Shown piece after piece: positions 8,860 to 15,895 of a stretch of DNA of 64,000 nucleotides (position 1 is its first letter; each line of letters starts with the position of its first letter). Below the pieces are notes generated by a model that did not search any database, was not told the DNA's origin, and saw only the letters and a list, made by a program, of their open reading frames with translations. The translations under genes were made by a program, and so were the position numbers. Source of the DNA: a beta proteobacterium MWH-UniP1 (lineage in GTDB: Bacteria; Pseudomonadota; Gammaproteobacteria; Burkholderiales; Burkholderiaceae_A); assembly GCA_036362785.1 (NCBI GenBank), contig CP143625.1, positions 807,401 through 871,400 of the forward strand. The letters are read 5' to 3'.

Positions 8860-9582
8860 ATGGCAGCACCGCTCATTCGGCTTGTCGATATTCACAAGCA
8901 GTACGAAACACCGGGTGCGCCTGCGGTACCGGTTTTGCACGGCATTTCTTTTGAGATTCGTCAGGGCGAGTTTGTTTGTTTAATGGGTCAGTCGGGCTCG
9001 GGCAAATCGACTTTGATGAATATTCTGGGCTGCTTAGATGCGCCCACCAGTGGCGAGTATTTTCTGGATGGCCAGCTAGTGAGTGGGCTCTTGCCAGACG
9101 AATTGGCAGCGATCCGCAATAAAAAACTCGGCTTCGTCTTTCAGGGGTTCAATTTACTGAAGCGTATGACTGTCTTGGATAACGTGGCGCTGCCCTTGAT
9201 CTATGCCGGCAAGCCACGCGCAGAGGCCCGGCTGCTTGCCCAGGAGAAGTTAGATTTAACGGGCTTGGGTGGGTTTTCGGAGCGGCTTCCGAATCAGTTG
9301 TCGGGCGGTCAGCAACAGCGTGTGGCAATCGCCCGGGCGTTGGTCATGAACCCGCCGGTATTGCTGGCCGACGAACCCACGGGCAACTTAGACACCGCCA
9401 CTTCCAACGAGATCATGACGCTGATCCAACGACTGAATAAAGAGCAGGGGATCACGGTCATTTTGGTGACGCACGAGCCGAATATTGCAGAATTTGGTGC
9501 CCGGCTGGTGCGATTAAAAGACGGTCGGGTTGTGTTTGACGGTGATGTGCGTGCCGGTCTTGAACGGCGGAGTGCGGCATGA
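8860..9582 (+). CDS. MacB-type ABC transporter ATP-binding protein
   Basis: A 240-residue ATPase of the LolD/MacB group. Walker A GQSGSGKST (about residues 43-51), Q-loop FVFQGFNLL, signature LSGGQQQRVAIARAL, Walker B VLLADEPTGNLD and H-loop VTHEP are all intact, so it should hydrolyse ATP. In E. coli MacB this domain is fused to the permease; here it is a separate gene. It starts 2 bp after macA and its stop overlaps the permease start (ATGA), so translation is probably coupled. Confidence 0.93.
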   Translation: MAAPLIRLVDIHKQYETPGAPAVPVLHGISFEIRQGEFVCLMGQSGSGKSTLMNILGCLDAPTSGEYFLDGQLVSGLLPDELAAIRNKKLGFVFQGFNLLKRMTVLDNVALPLIYAGKPRAEARLLAQEKLDLTGLGGFSERLPNQLSGGQQQRVAIARALVMNPPVLLADEPTGNLDTATSNEIMTLIQRLNKEQGITVILVTHEPNIAEFGARLVRLKDGRVVFDGDVRAGLERRSAA

Positions 9583-10802
9583 AGGCACCACAGGTTTTAG
9601 AGGAAGCGTTTCGGGCCCTGTCCACCAATCGCATGCGCACATCGCTCACCATGCTGGGCGTGATTATTGGTGTCTGTGCGGTGGTGGTGATGTTGGCCGT
9701 GGGTCGCGGCACTCAGGCTCTGGTGAACCAGAGTATCAGCACCATGGGCAGCAATCTTTTGGTGGTATTCCCCGGCTCTCAAACCTCTGGTGGTGTTCGA
9801 TTCGGGGCAGGCGCTGCACAAACGCTAACGCTTGCCGATGCCCAGGCGATGGAGTCGGTTCCTGGGGTGCAGCGTGTTGCACCAATCGTGATGCGGACTT
9901 TTCAAGTGGCCTATGCCGGTAATAACTGGAGCACGATGGTCACCGGTATTACGCCGGAATACTTTCCGCTGCGCTCTTGGGATCCTGAAGAGGGTGATTT
10001 TTTCGCCGATAACGATTTACGCTCTTATGCGCGGGTGGCAGTCATTGGGCAAACCACGGCCCGGCAGTTATTTGGTGATGACACGGCCATTGGTAAAACC
10101 ATCCGGATTCGAAACATTCCCTTCACGGTGATTGGGATACTCACCAAAAAAGGGCAAAGCCTTGATGGCCGTGATCAAGACGACGCTGTGTTTATTCCGC
10201 TAACGACGGCAAGGCAGCAGTTGATTCGGAGCAGCTTTCCGGGGAGTGTAGGCATAATTTTTGTGCAAGCCACATCGGCAGACACAATGCCTCAGGCGGA
10301 GATTGAGCTCAACGATTTATTAAAAGTCCGACATCGCATTGCGCCGGGTCAAGATAGCGACTTCACCATTCGTAACCTAACCGCTATCGCAGAGACGGCA
10401 GCAATCGCCGCGGGCGCCATGGCGGTCTTGCTGGGCGCAATTGCTGGTGTCTCGTTATTGGTGGGCGGGATTGGGATCATGAACATCATGCTGGTCAGTG
10501 TTACCGAGCGAACCCGAGAAATTGGCATACGGATGGCAATTGGTGCCCGGCAAAAAGATATCCTGCGGCAATTTCTAATCGAGGCCATCACGATCTGTTT
10601 GGTGGGCGGTCTGGTGGGCACCCTGTTGGGCGTGCTGGGCGCCTGGGCGATTGCGTCTTTTTCTGGGTTGCTCGTTGAAATTTCTATGTCGTCGATTGCG
10701 ATCGCCTTTGGTTTCTCGGCAGCCATTGGCGTGTTTTTTGGCTGGTACCCTGCCGCGAAAGCATCCAAATTGAAGCCGGTAGAAGCGCTTCGGATCGAAT
10801 AA
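9579..10802 (+). CDS. MacB-type ABC transporter permease (FtsX-like)
   Basis: A 407-residue permease with the MacB topology: one N-terminal membrane helix (MLGVIIGVCAVVVMLAVG), a large periplasmic MacB-PCD domain (roughly residues 50-270), and three C-terminal helices of the FtsX domain. GGIGIMNIMLVSVTERTREIGIRMAIGAR is the FtsX-family hallmark, read here in two halves around residues 297-326. With the adaptor and ATPase upstream it forms a tripartite exporter for a macrolide-like, lipid or peptide substrate; the cargo is not deducible. The start overlaps the ATPase stop by 4 bp. Confidence 0.92.
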   Translation: MKAPQVLEEAFRALSTNRMRTSLTMLGVIIGVCAVVVMLAVGRGTQALVNQSISTMGSNLLVVFPGSQTSGGVRFGAGAAQTLTLADAQAMESVPGVQRVAPIVMRTFQVAYAGNNWSTMVTGITPEYFPLRSWDPEEGDFFADNDLRSYARVAVIGQTTARQLFGDDTAIGKTIRIRNIPFTVIGILTKKGQSLDGRDQDDAVFIPLTTARQQLIRSSFPGSVGIIFVQATSADTMPQAEIELNDLLKVRHRIAPGQDSDFTIRNLTAIAETAAIAAGAMAVLLGAIAGVSLLVGGIGIMNIMLVSVTERTREIGIRMAIGARQKDILRQFLIEAITICLVGGLVGTLLGVLGAWAIASFSGLLVEISMSSIAIAFGFSAAIGVFFGWYPAAKASKLKPVEALRIE

Positions 10803-10830
10803 TCGTCTCGGCCACTGTCAGGCTCGGGGT

Positions 10831-11433
10831 TTAACGGGCTTTTTCCAGTTGGTAGGTGAGGTGGGCCCGCACCGCTGGAAACTCGCTTGCCAAAATACTG
10901 TAAACACAGGTGTCTCGCATGCTACCCATGGCATCGGGGTGTCGGTTGACCTGGTGGTTGCGCAAAACACCGTCAAGCTTTGCGCCAAGTCGTTCAATGC
11001 CTTGTCTGCTCTGAAAATTAAAGAAATGCGTTCTAAATTCGACAGCAATGCAATTTAGCGTGTCAAAGGCATGCTGAAGTAACATCAATTTGCACTCGGT
11101 GTTTACTGCTGTTCGCTGTACTGACCTGCGATACCAGGTCGACCCAATTTCGACGCGTCGGTTCTCTTCGTCAATATTCATGTAGGTGGTCATGCCGACT
11201 GGCTTGCCGTTTGCACCAAGTACACAAAATGGGTTCATGGAGCCCGCCCGTTGCAGGTCCAAACGCCGGTTAATCTCTTTGGCCATGCCCTCTGGCGATG
11301 GAATACTGGTGTACCAGTGTTTCCAAAGTTCGCCGTCACGTGTGGCCTCACAAAGCCCGTCGTGGTGGTTCATGGCAAGTGGCACCAGGCTGGCATGCTT
11401 GCCTTGGAGGGTGATCGAGTCTGTGAATTTCAT
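10831..11433 (-). CDS. GNAT-family N-acetyltransferase (RimJ/RimL-like)
   Basis: A 200-residue acetyltransferase of the RimL-like GNAT group. It opens with the ITLQGKHASLVPLAMNHHDGL pattern of that subfamily. VEIGSTWYRRSVQRTAVNTECKLMLLQHAFDTL (about residues 94-126) covers the acetyl-CoA-binding motif A, although the usual Q/RxxGxG is replaced by RRSVQRTA, a divergence common in this subgroup. The final helix and strand (NFQSRQGIERLGAKLDG) are conserved. The acceptor is unknown. Convergent with the MacB permease. Confidence 0.85.
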   Translation of the reverse strand: MKFTDSITLQGKHASLVPLAMNHHDGLCEATRDGELWKHWYTSIPSPEGMAKEINRRLDLQRAGSMNPFCVLGANGKPVGMTTYMNIDEENRRVEIGSTWYRRSVQRTAVNTECKLMLLQHAFDTLNCIAVEFRTHFFNFQSRQGIERLGAKLDGVLRNHQVNRHPDAMGSMRDTCVYSILASEFPAVRAHLTYQLEKAR

Positions 11434-11484
11434 GGCAGATCTAGTGGTTGGGCAGGTTTGTGATTGAACCAGCGTGCGTTTGGC

Positions 11485-11682
11485 TTAATTTTGCAGAACT
11501 GCAAACACGCCGAGTAGTGCGATGAGTACATAAAACGTACCGAAAATCATCACGTTCTGACGGATCTCAGTTTTGGCGACTTTCTTCTTGCTTTTCAGGT
11601 AGGCGATATAGATGACGGGCGACAGAAGAATCACCGAATAGTAAAGGCCGATCTCAATCAAGGGGAGCGTCTTGTCTTGCAT
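11485..11682 (-). CDS. small two-helix membrane protein, function unknown
   Basis: A 65-residue ORF with two clear hydrophobic helices (IGLYYSVILLSPVIYIAYL, about residues 11-29, and VMIFGTFYVLIALLGVFAVL) joined by a basic KSKKKVAKTE loop. The regular positive-inside arrangement makes a real small membrane protein likely. I do not recognise a family. It lies between the GNAT gene and the toxin-antitoxin pair, facing away from the latter. Confidence 0.55.
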   Translation of the reverse strand: MQDKTLPLIEIGLYYSVILLSPVIYIAYLKSKKKVAKTEIRQNVMIFGTFYVLIALLGVFAVLQN

Positions 11683-11877
11683 CTTTTCATTAAACCAGGG
11701 CGCAATGCGGTGAGCAAACAGACGTGGGCGGGAAGGCTAGCAAAGTCATGCGCGTCATTGCGAGCTGCCGCTTGGGCCGCGTTGCAATCCATAGGCTATT
11801 TGGCTGATTTTCAGGTGGGTGAGTCTTCGTAAAGATGCAGGGTCTTGACAGCCCTATTTTTTGCATCTACATTAATT

Positions 11878-12177
11878 GTGTCCAAAAACCTCTATTCGTG
11901 GGACGAGTCGAAGCGTGTGGCCAACCTTAAAAAGCACGGCTTGGATTTTGCGAGCGCATCGCTTGTGTTGGAAAGCGAGTATCGGCTTGATGTTTTAAGC
12001 GAACGTAATGGTGAGTCGCGCATTCAATCATTTGCTTATGTGTTTGAGCATTTGACGGTGTTAACCGTGGTTCATTTCGATGGGCAAAGCATCCAGATCA
12101 TCAGTTTTAGGAATGCAAGTAGCGAAGAAAGGGAGACCTATCATGAGTGGCTCGAAAAAGACTTTGACCGTGCGTGA
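11878..12177 (+). CDS. brnT: BrnT-family ribonuclease toxin
   Basis: A protein of about 99 residues matching BrnT: YSWDESKRVANLKKHGLDFASASLV at the N-terminus is the family signature, followed by the RIQSFAYV strand and the ISFRNASSEERETYHEW C-terminal helix. BrnT is a RelE-fold RNA-cleaving toxin that halts translation. The GTG at 11878 gives the normal BrnT N-terminus; a TTG at 11845 would add 11 hydrophobic residues. Neither has a good Shine-Dalgarno. It overlaps the antitoxin gene by 35 bp, the usual toxin-first BrnT-BrnA order. Confidence 0.85.
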   Translation: MSKNLYSWDESKRVANLKKHGLDFASASLVLESEYRLDVLSERNGESRIQSFAYVFEHLTVLTVVHFDGQSIQIISFRNASSEERETYHEWLEKDFDRA

Positions 12178-12463
12178 AAAAATTCTTGTGGCTACCCGAA
12201 AGCCACCTGCCACCGGTGATTACGTTTGGGATGGTAAAGACGAATCAGATCGCCCTCTCTCGCGCGCTGAGATGCTTAAGGGTATTGAAGATTTTAAGCG
12301 CACAAGAGGGCGACCAGCGGGCTCTGGAAAGAAAGAGCAGGTAGCCATACGTTTTGATCGCGATGTACTCGATGCTTTTCGTGCGCATGGCCCCGGTTGG
12401 CAAACACGCATGAACAATGCGCTTCGCGATTGGCTCAAACGACATTCGCCAGCAAAGCTTTAG
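12143..12463 (+). CDS. brnA: BrnA-family antitoxin
   Basis: A 106-residue antitoxin. The C-terminal half KKEQVAIRFDRDVLDAFRAHGPGWQTRMNNALRDWL is the BrnA ribbon-helix-helix DNA-binding domain; the N-terminal part would wrap BrnT. The ATG at 12143 was chosen because AAGGGAG lies just upstream and it lies inside the 3' end of brnT, giving coupled expression. BrnA typically represses its own operon. The module sits between a bidirectional terminator with tRNA-Arg and a region of small genes, a usual location for acquired modules. Confidence 0.85.
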   Translation: MSGSKKTLTVREKILVATRKPPATGDYVWDGKDESDRPLSRAEMLKGIEDFKRTRGRPAGSGKKEQVAIRFDRDVLDAFRAHGPGWQTRMNNALRDWLKRHSPAKL

Positions 12464-12525
12464 TTATCACGACCAGCGTCGGCGCTAGCCCGTCGTGTAT
12501 CGATCGGCGTCACTACCCCAAAAAG

Positions 12526-12556
12526 AAAAAGGGATCTGATTTCTCAGACCCCTTTT
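12526..12556. terminator. bidirectional terminator between brnA and tRNA-Arg
   Basis: AAAAGGG and CCCCTTTT frame a stem continued by TCTGA / TCAGA around a short TTTC loop. A- and T-rich ends flank both sides, so it can end brnTA (+) and the tRNA-Arg transcript (-). Confidence 0.75.
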
Positions 12557-12564
12557 GGTGTTTT

Positions 12565-12641
12565 TGGCGCGGCTGGCAGGAATTGAACCCACGACCCCCT
12601 GGTTCGTAGCCAGGTACTCTATCCATCTGAGCTACAGCCGC
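12565..12641 (-). tRNA. tRNA-Arg (anticodon ACG)
   Basis: A complete 77-nt cloverleaf on the minus strand. Acceptor GCGGCTG pairs with CAGCCGC, anticodon stem CCTGG/CCAGG closes the loop CTACGAA with anticodon ACG (complement at 12605-12607), and the T-loop is TTCAATT. The CCA end is encoded (12565-12567). The ACG anticodon, edited to ICG, reads CGU/CGC/CGA arginine codons. Confidence 0.97.
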
Positions 12642-12702
12642 GCGGCAAGGCGCGAATTATAGCACCATCCGCCCCTGTTTTCTCCTGCTCGGCCGCAGCG
12701 CC

Positions 12703-13353
12703 TTATCCCTGGCGGGCGGCCAGGGCGGTCTTCATCAGGTCGGCCATGGTCCGGGCTTCAATCTTGTCCATGATGTTGGCCCGGTGGGCTTCCACCGTCT
12801 TAATGCTGATATCCAGGTCGTCGGCGATCTGTTTATTGAGTCGGCCAGCCACAATCCGGTCCAGCACCTGTTCTTCGCGCGGCGTTAGGCGTGAGAGCAG
12901 CTCTTGGGCGCGCTTGGCCAGCACACCCTTGGAGCCTTCGTCTCGCACCTTTTGAAAGGCGCTGGCAACGCGCATACAGAGCTGCTCATCGTTAAACGGC
13001 TTTTCCAGAAAATCGACGGCACCTTTTTTCATGCTGGCTACCGCCATTGGCACGGAGCCGTGGCCGGTAATGAAAATCAGCGGCAGCTGGATATTGCGGC
13101 GAAGGAGTTCGTCATGGAGTTCGGTGCCCGACATGCCGGGCATACGCACGTCTGCGATCAGGCAGCCGCTGACTGGGCCAGTGGTGCCAGGGGGCAGCGA
13201 GTTCAGAAACCGTTCGGCACTATCAAAGGACGAGACCTGAAAGCCTTGGCCTTCGAGCAGCCATCGCAGAGAGTCGCGAACGGCCTCGTCATCATCCACA
13301 ACATAGACAATTTCAGCGTTTTGCGAGCGAAATGCGCTTGCGTTTGCATTCAT
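12703..13353 (-). CDS. FixJ-family response regulator (REC + LuxR-type HTH)
   Basis: A 216-residue two-component regulator. The receiver domain has the acidic triad VVDDDE (Asp20-22), phosphoacceptor Asp68 in IADVRMPGMSG, the Thr in FITGHG and Lys in LEKPF. A LuxR/FixJ helix-turn-helix follows (LTPREEQVLDRIVAGRLNKQ and ISIKTVEAHRANIMDKI). The ATG at 13353 overlaps the kinase stop (ATGA), giving coupled translation. It pairs with the upstream sensor kinase. The location beside the pyruvate dehydrogenase operon suggests, without proof, that central carbon or redox genes are targets. Confidence 0.93.
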   Translation of the reverse strand: MNANASAFRSQNAEIVYVVDDDEAVRDSLRWLLEGQGFQVSSFDSAERFLNSLPPGTTGPVSGCLIADVRMPGMSGTELHDELLRRNIQLPLIFITGHGSVPMAVASMKKGAVDFLEKPFNDEQLCMRVASAFQKVRDEGSKGVLAKRAQELLSRLTPREEQVLDRIVAGRLNKQIADDLDISIKTVEAHRANIMDKIEARTMADLMKTALAARQG

Positions 13354-15749
13354 GTGTTCGGTGCCTCCGATTGCGTCAATTGGGTTTCGGGCGGGGTTGC
13401 CGCTGATACCGGTAATGTAAACCGAAACGTGCACCCCCCCTCGGGATTGTTCTCAAACCATAGCCGGCCATGGTGGGACTCAATGATGGAGCGGCAGATA
13501 TTTAGGCCCATGCCCATGCCATCGTCTTTGGTGGTGTAAAACGAGTCAAACAGCATGCCACTGATGGAGCTTGGCACCCCATGGCCACGGTCTTTCACCG
13601 AGAACATGACTTGGTGGCCGTCGTGGGTCACGCTGACCACTAGCGTGCGCTCCTGGCTGTCTTTCATAGCCTCCAGGCCATTTTTCAATAAGTTCATCAG
13701 CACCTGCTCAATCAAAATGCCATCGACATTGAGCTTGGGAAGATTGGGTTCAATTTCCTGGGCAATCTGAAGTCCCCGCTCACGGGCGTCAATCTCTGCC
13801 AGTACCAGGGCATCGGCCAAGATCGTGGTGGCCTCGATCTCTTTTCGAATGGGGTCGCTGCGTTTTACAAAACCCCGGATTCGCCGAATCACTTGACCGG
13901 CGCGCTCCGCCTGTCGGGCCGTTTTCGAAAGCATGTCGATTAGGTCGTCGCTGGGCACCTGCTCGCCGCGGGCAGCGGCAGCGCGAACACGGGATGTTGC
14001 CCCTGATGTGTAATTCGCAATGGCCGTCAGCGGTTGGTTTAATTCATGGGCCAAAGAAGAGGCCATCTCACCCATGGTGATCAATCGCGCGGTTTGCTGG
14101 ATGCGATTGTGCTGCTCTCTCTGGGCCTGCTCGGTCGCGCGCTCTTGGGTAATGTCGGTGGCCACCATCAGCTCAACGTCACGCCCATCCACCCACTGTA
14201 TGTTACGAACTCGCACCTCAAACCAACGTTGGACCGCTGGACTATAGACCTCTTTCACGTCGAACCACGGACCGCGTGCGCCTGCGCAAAGGTCGCGATG
14301 CCCATTGACCAAAGAATTCCCAAACCATTTCTTGTAGGCCTGGTTGGCAAAAAGAAGTTCGTCTTGTGGAGAAGGGGTTGCTACGGATACCGCTGCATCA
14401 AGTGCCTGCAGCACCGTGATGAAACGCTCCTGGGCCTGGGCCAGTTCCTGTCGAATACGATTTTGCTCGCTGATGTCTGTCACCGATGTCATCCAGCCGG
14501 TCTGCTTGCCATTTTGGTCAATGAGTGGCGATGTATACATGCGCACAGTTAGCCGAGTGCCATCTTTGCGCATGATGAGCAGGGGCTGCGCCGAAGGAGG
14601 TATCGCGCCCGAGAGCATGCCTTGCAGGTTTTGGGTGAGCTGCTGCTGAGACTCGGGTGGCCAATAGGGATAGGGCGGAGCGCAGCCAGTTAATTCGCTG
14701 TTGGTGAAACCGACCATGCGGCAAAACGCTGGGTTGACATAAGTGATCACGCCAGTGAGATCGATCACGCGCATGCCGGTCGACATGGAATTTTCCATGG
14801 CCCGCCGAAAGGCAGTCTCTTCGGCAAGCTCGCGTTCCACACCAAGCCGTCGCCGGGTATTGCGCCAGATCTGAATTTGTCCAATGACTGCGAGTGTGAT
14901 TAGTCCTGCAATCAGCGTGATCACAATATCGTTAAACGGTGAGCTGACCGGCAACAGGTTGTAACCACGCAGTTTGATGGCGCGTGACAGTGGATCCAGG
15001 CTTACTTCATGAAACGATTTGCCAGAAAAAACTGCTGTTGCTCGGGTCTGAGCAACGAAGTCTCCATTTGGGTCCACCAGGCTAAAGGCAAGTCGGTTAC
15101 TGACATCGGCCGGCAAAGAACCCAAGAGCACTGCAGGAAGGGAATAAGTGGCCACCAGAGTGCCCTGCGGCGTGTCATCGATCAAAAGCGGGATATGCAA
15201 ATCCACTTCCACATCACCTTCACGCCGCTGCATTGCCGAGGAGTAGCTGGGCTGCTTTAGGTTGATGGCGTTTGCATAGGCATCAAGGCTGGCGCTCCGG
15301 GCGAGTTTGCTGCCGACGCTACCGAAGCTCTGCCTTGGCCAGCGAGCCGAGGTGTATACCCCCCGAATAATCTGGTCTTGATCAACCCAGGCGAGATAAG
15401 ACACTTCGGGGTTCTTGCTCAAGAAACCAATGGATAGACGACGTAACTCCGTGGCGGAAGGGGCAATAGCAAATGGCGTTGCAAGTTCGGATAGCTCGGT
15501 CTGATTCACCCGAAGCTTTTCCCGAATCGTGCGTTGCATGCTTTCAACGTCGCGCATCAGGGCTTGTTCGCGTTGGCTTTCTTCGCTGTCTGTGAGATAC
15601 CAGATCGTCACGCCCATCAAAACGGCGAGTGCGATCATGGCCAGGACAGGTGTAATCAGCGCCCAGCGTTGTGCCCCCCTGGTCGGGATCTTTGCGTTGG
15701 TCTGGAAGTCGATGCGACGACGTCTGGGGTGGGCGGCGGGTTTTTCCAT
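13350..15749 (-). CDS. membrane-bound FixL/DctB-like sensor histidine kinase with PAS domains
   Basis: A 799-residue kinase. A cytoplasmic basic head precedes TM1 (about residues 30-52), then a periplasmic sensor region (to about 270) and TM2 (IVITLIAGLITLAVIGQI). Two PAS domains follow: AMENSMSTGMRVIDLTGVITYVNPAF, then a second from ERFITVLQALDAAVSV. The H-box is MGEMASSLAHELNQPLTAIANY, the N-box LMNLLKNGLEAM, and the G-boxes DRGHGVP and GMGLNICRSIIESHHG. All catalytic boxes are intact. No haem-binding PAS His is evident, so calling it an oxygen sensor would be a guess. Overlaps the FixJ-like gene by 4 bp and is divergent from aceE. Confidence 0.93.
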   Translation of the reverse strand: MEKPAAHPRRRRIDFQTNAKIPTRGAQRWALITPVLAMIALAVLMGVTIWYLTDSEESQREQALMRDVESMQRTIREKLRVNQTELSELATPFAIAPSATELRRLSIGFLSKNPEVSYLAWVDQDQIIRGVYTSARWPRQSFGSVGSKLARSASLDAYANAINLKQPSYSSAMQRREGDVEVDLHIPLLIDDTPQGTLVATYSLPAVLLGSLPADVSNRLAFSLVDPNGDFVAQTRATAVFSGKSFHEVSLDPLSRAIKLRGYNLLPVSSPFNDIVITLIAGLITLAVIGQIQIWRNTRRRLGVERELAEETAFRRAMENSMSTGMRVIDLTGVITYVNPAFCRMVGFTNSELTGCAPPYPYWPPESQQQLTQNLQGMLSGAIPPSAQPLLIMRKDGTRLTVRMYTSPLIDQNGKQTGWMTSVTDISEQNRIRQELAQAQERFITVLQALDAAVSVATPSPQDELLFANQAYKKWFGNSLVNGHRDLCAGARGPWFDVKEVYSPAVQRWFEVRVRNIQWVDGRDVELMVATDITQERATEQAQREQHNRIQQTARLITMGEMASSLAHELNQPLTAIANYTSGATSRVRAAAARGEQVPSDDLIDMLSKTARQAERAGQVIRRIRGFVKRSDPIRKEIEATTILADALVLAEIDARERGLQIAQEIEPNLPKLNVDGILIEQVLMNLLKNGLEAMKDSQERTLVVSVTHDGHQVMFSVKDRGHGVPSSISGMLFDSFYTTKDDGMGMGLNICRSIIESHHGRLWFENNPEGGCTFRFTLPVSAATPPETQLTQSEAPNT

Positions 15750-15895
15750 GAGGCGGGGCTTGTCTGGATGAGCAGAGTGTAGCTATTGATCAAATTTTTG
15801 TAATATGAAATGACGTGCCGCATCATGAAAAATTGCTTGCCAGAAATCTGGGGGCGTCGAACAATCACAAAAGTTAAAAAAATCAGGAGACTAGG

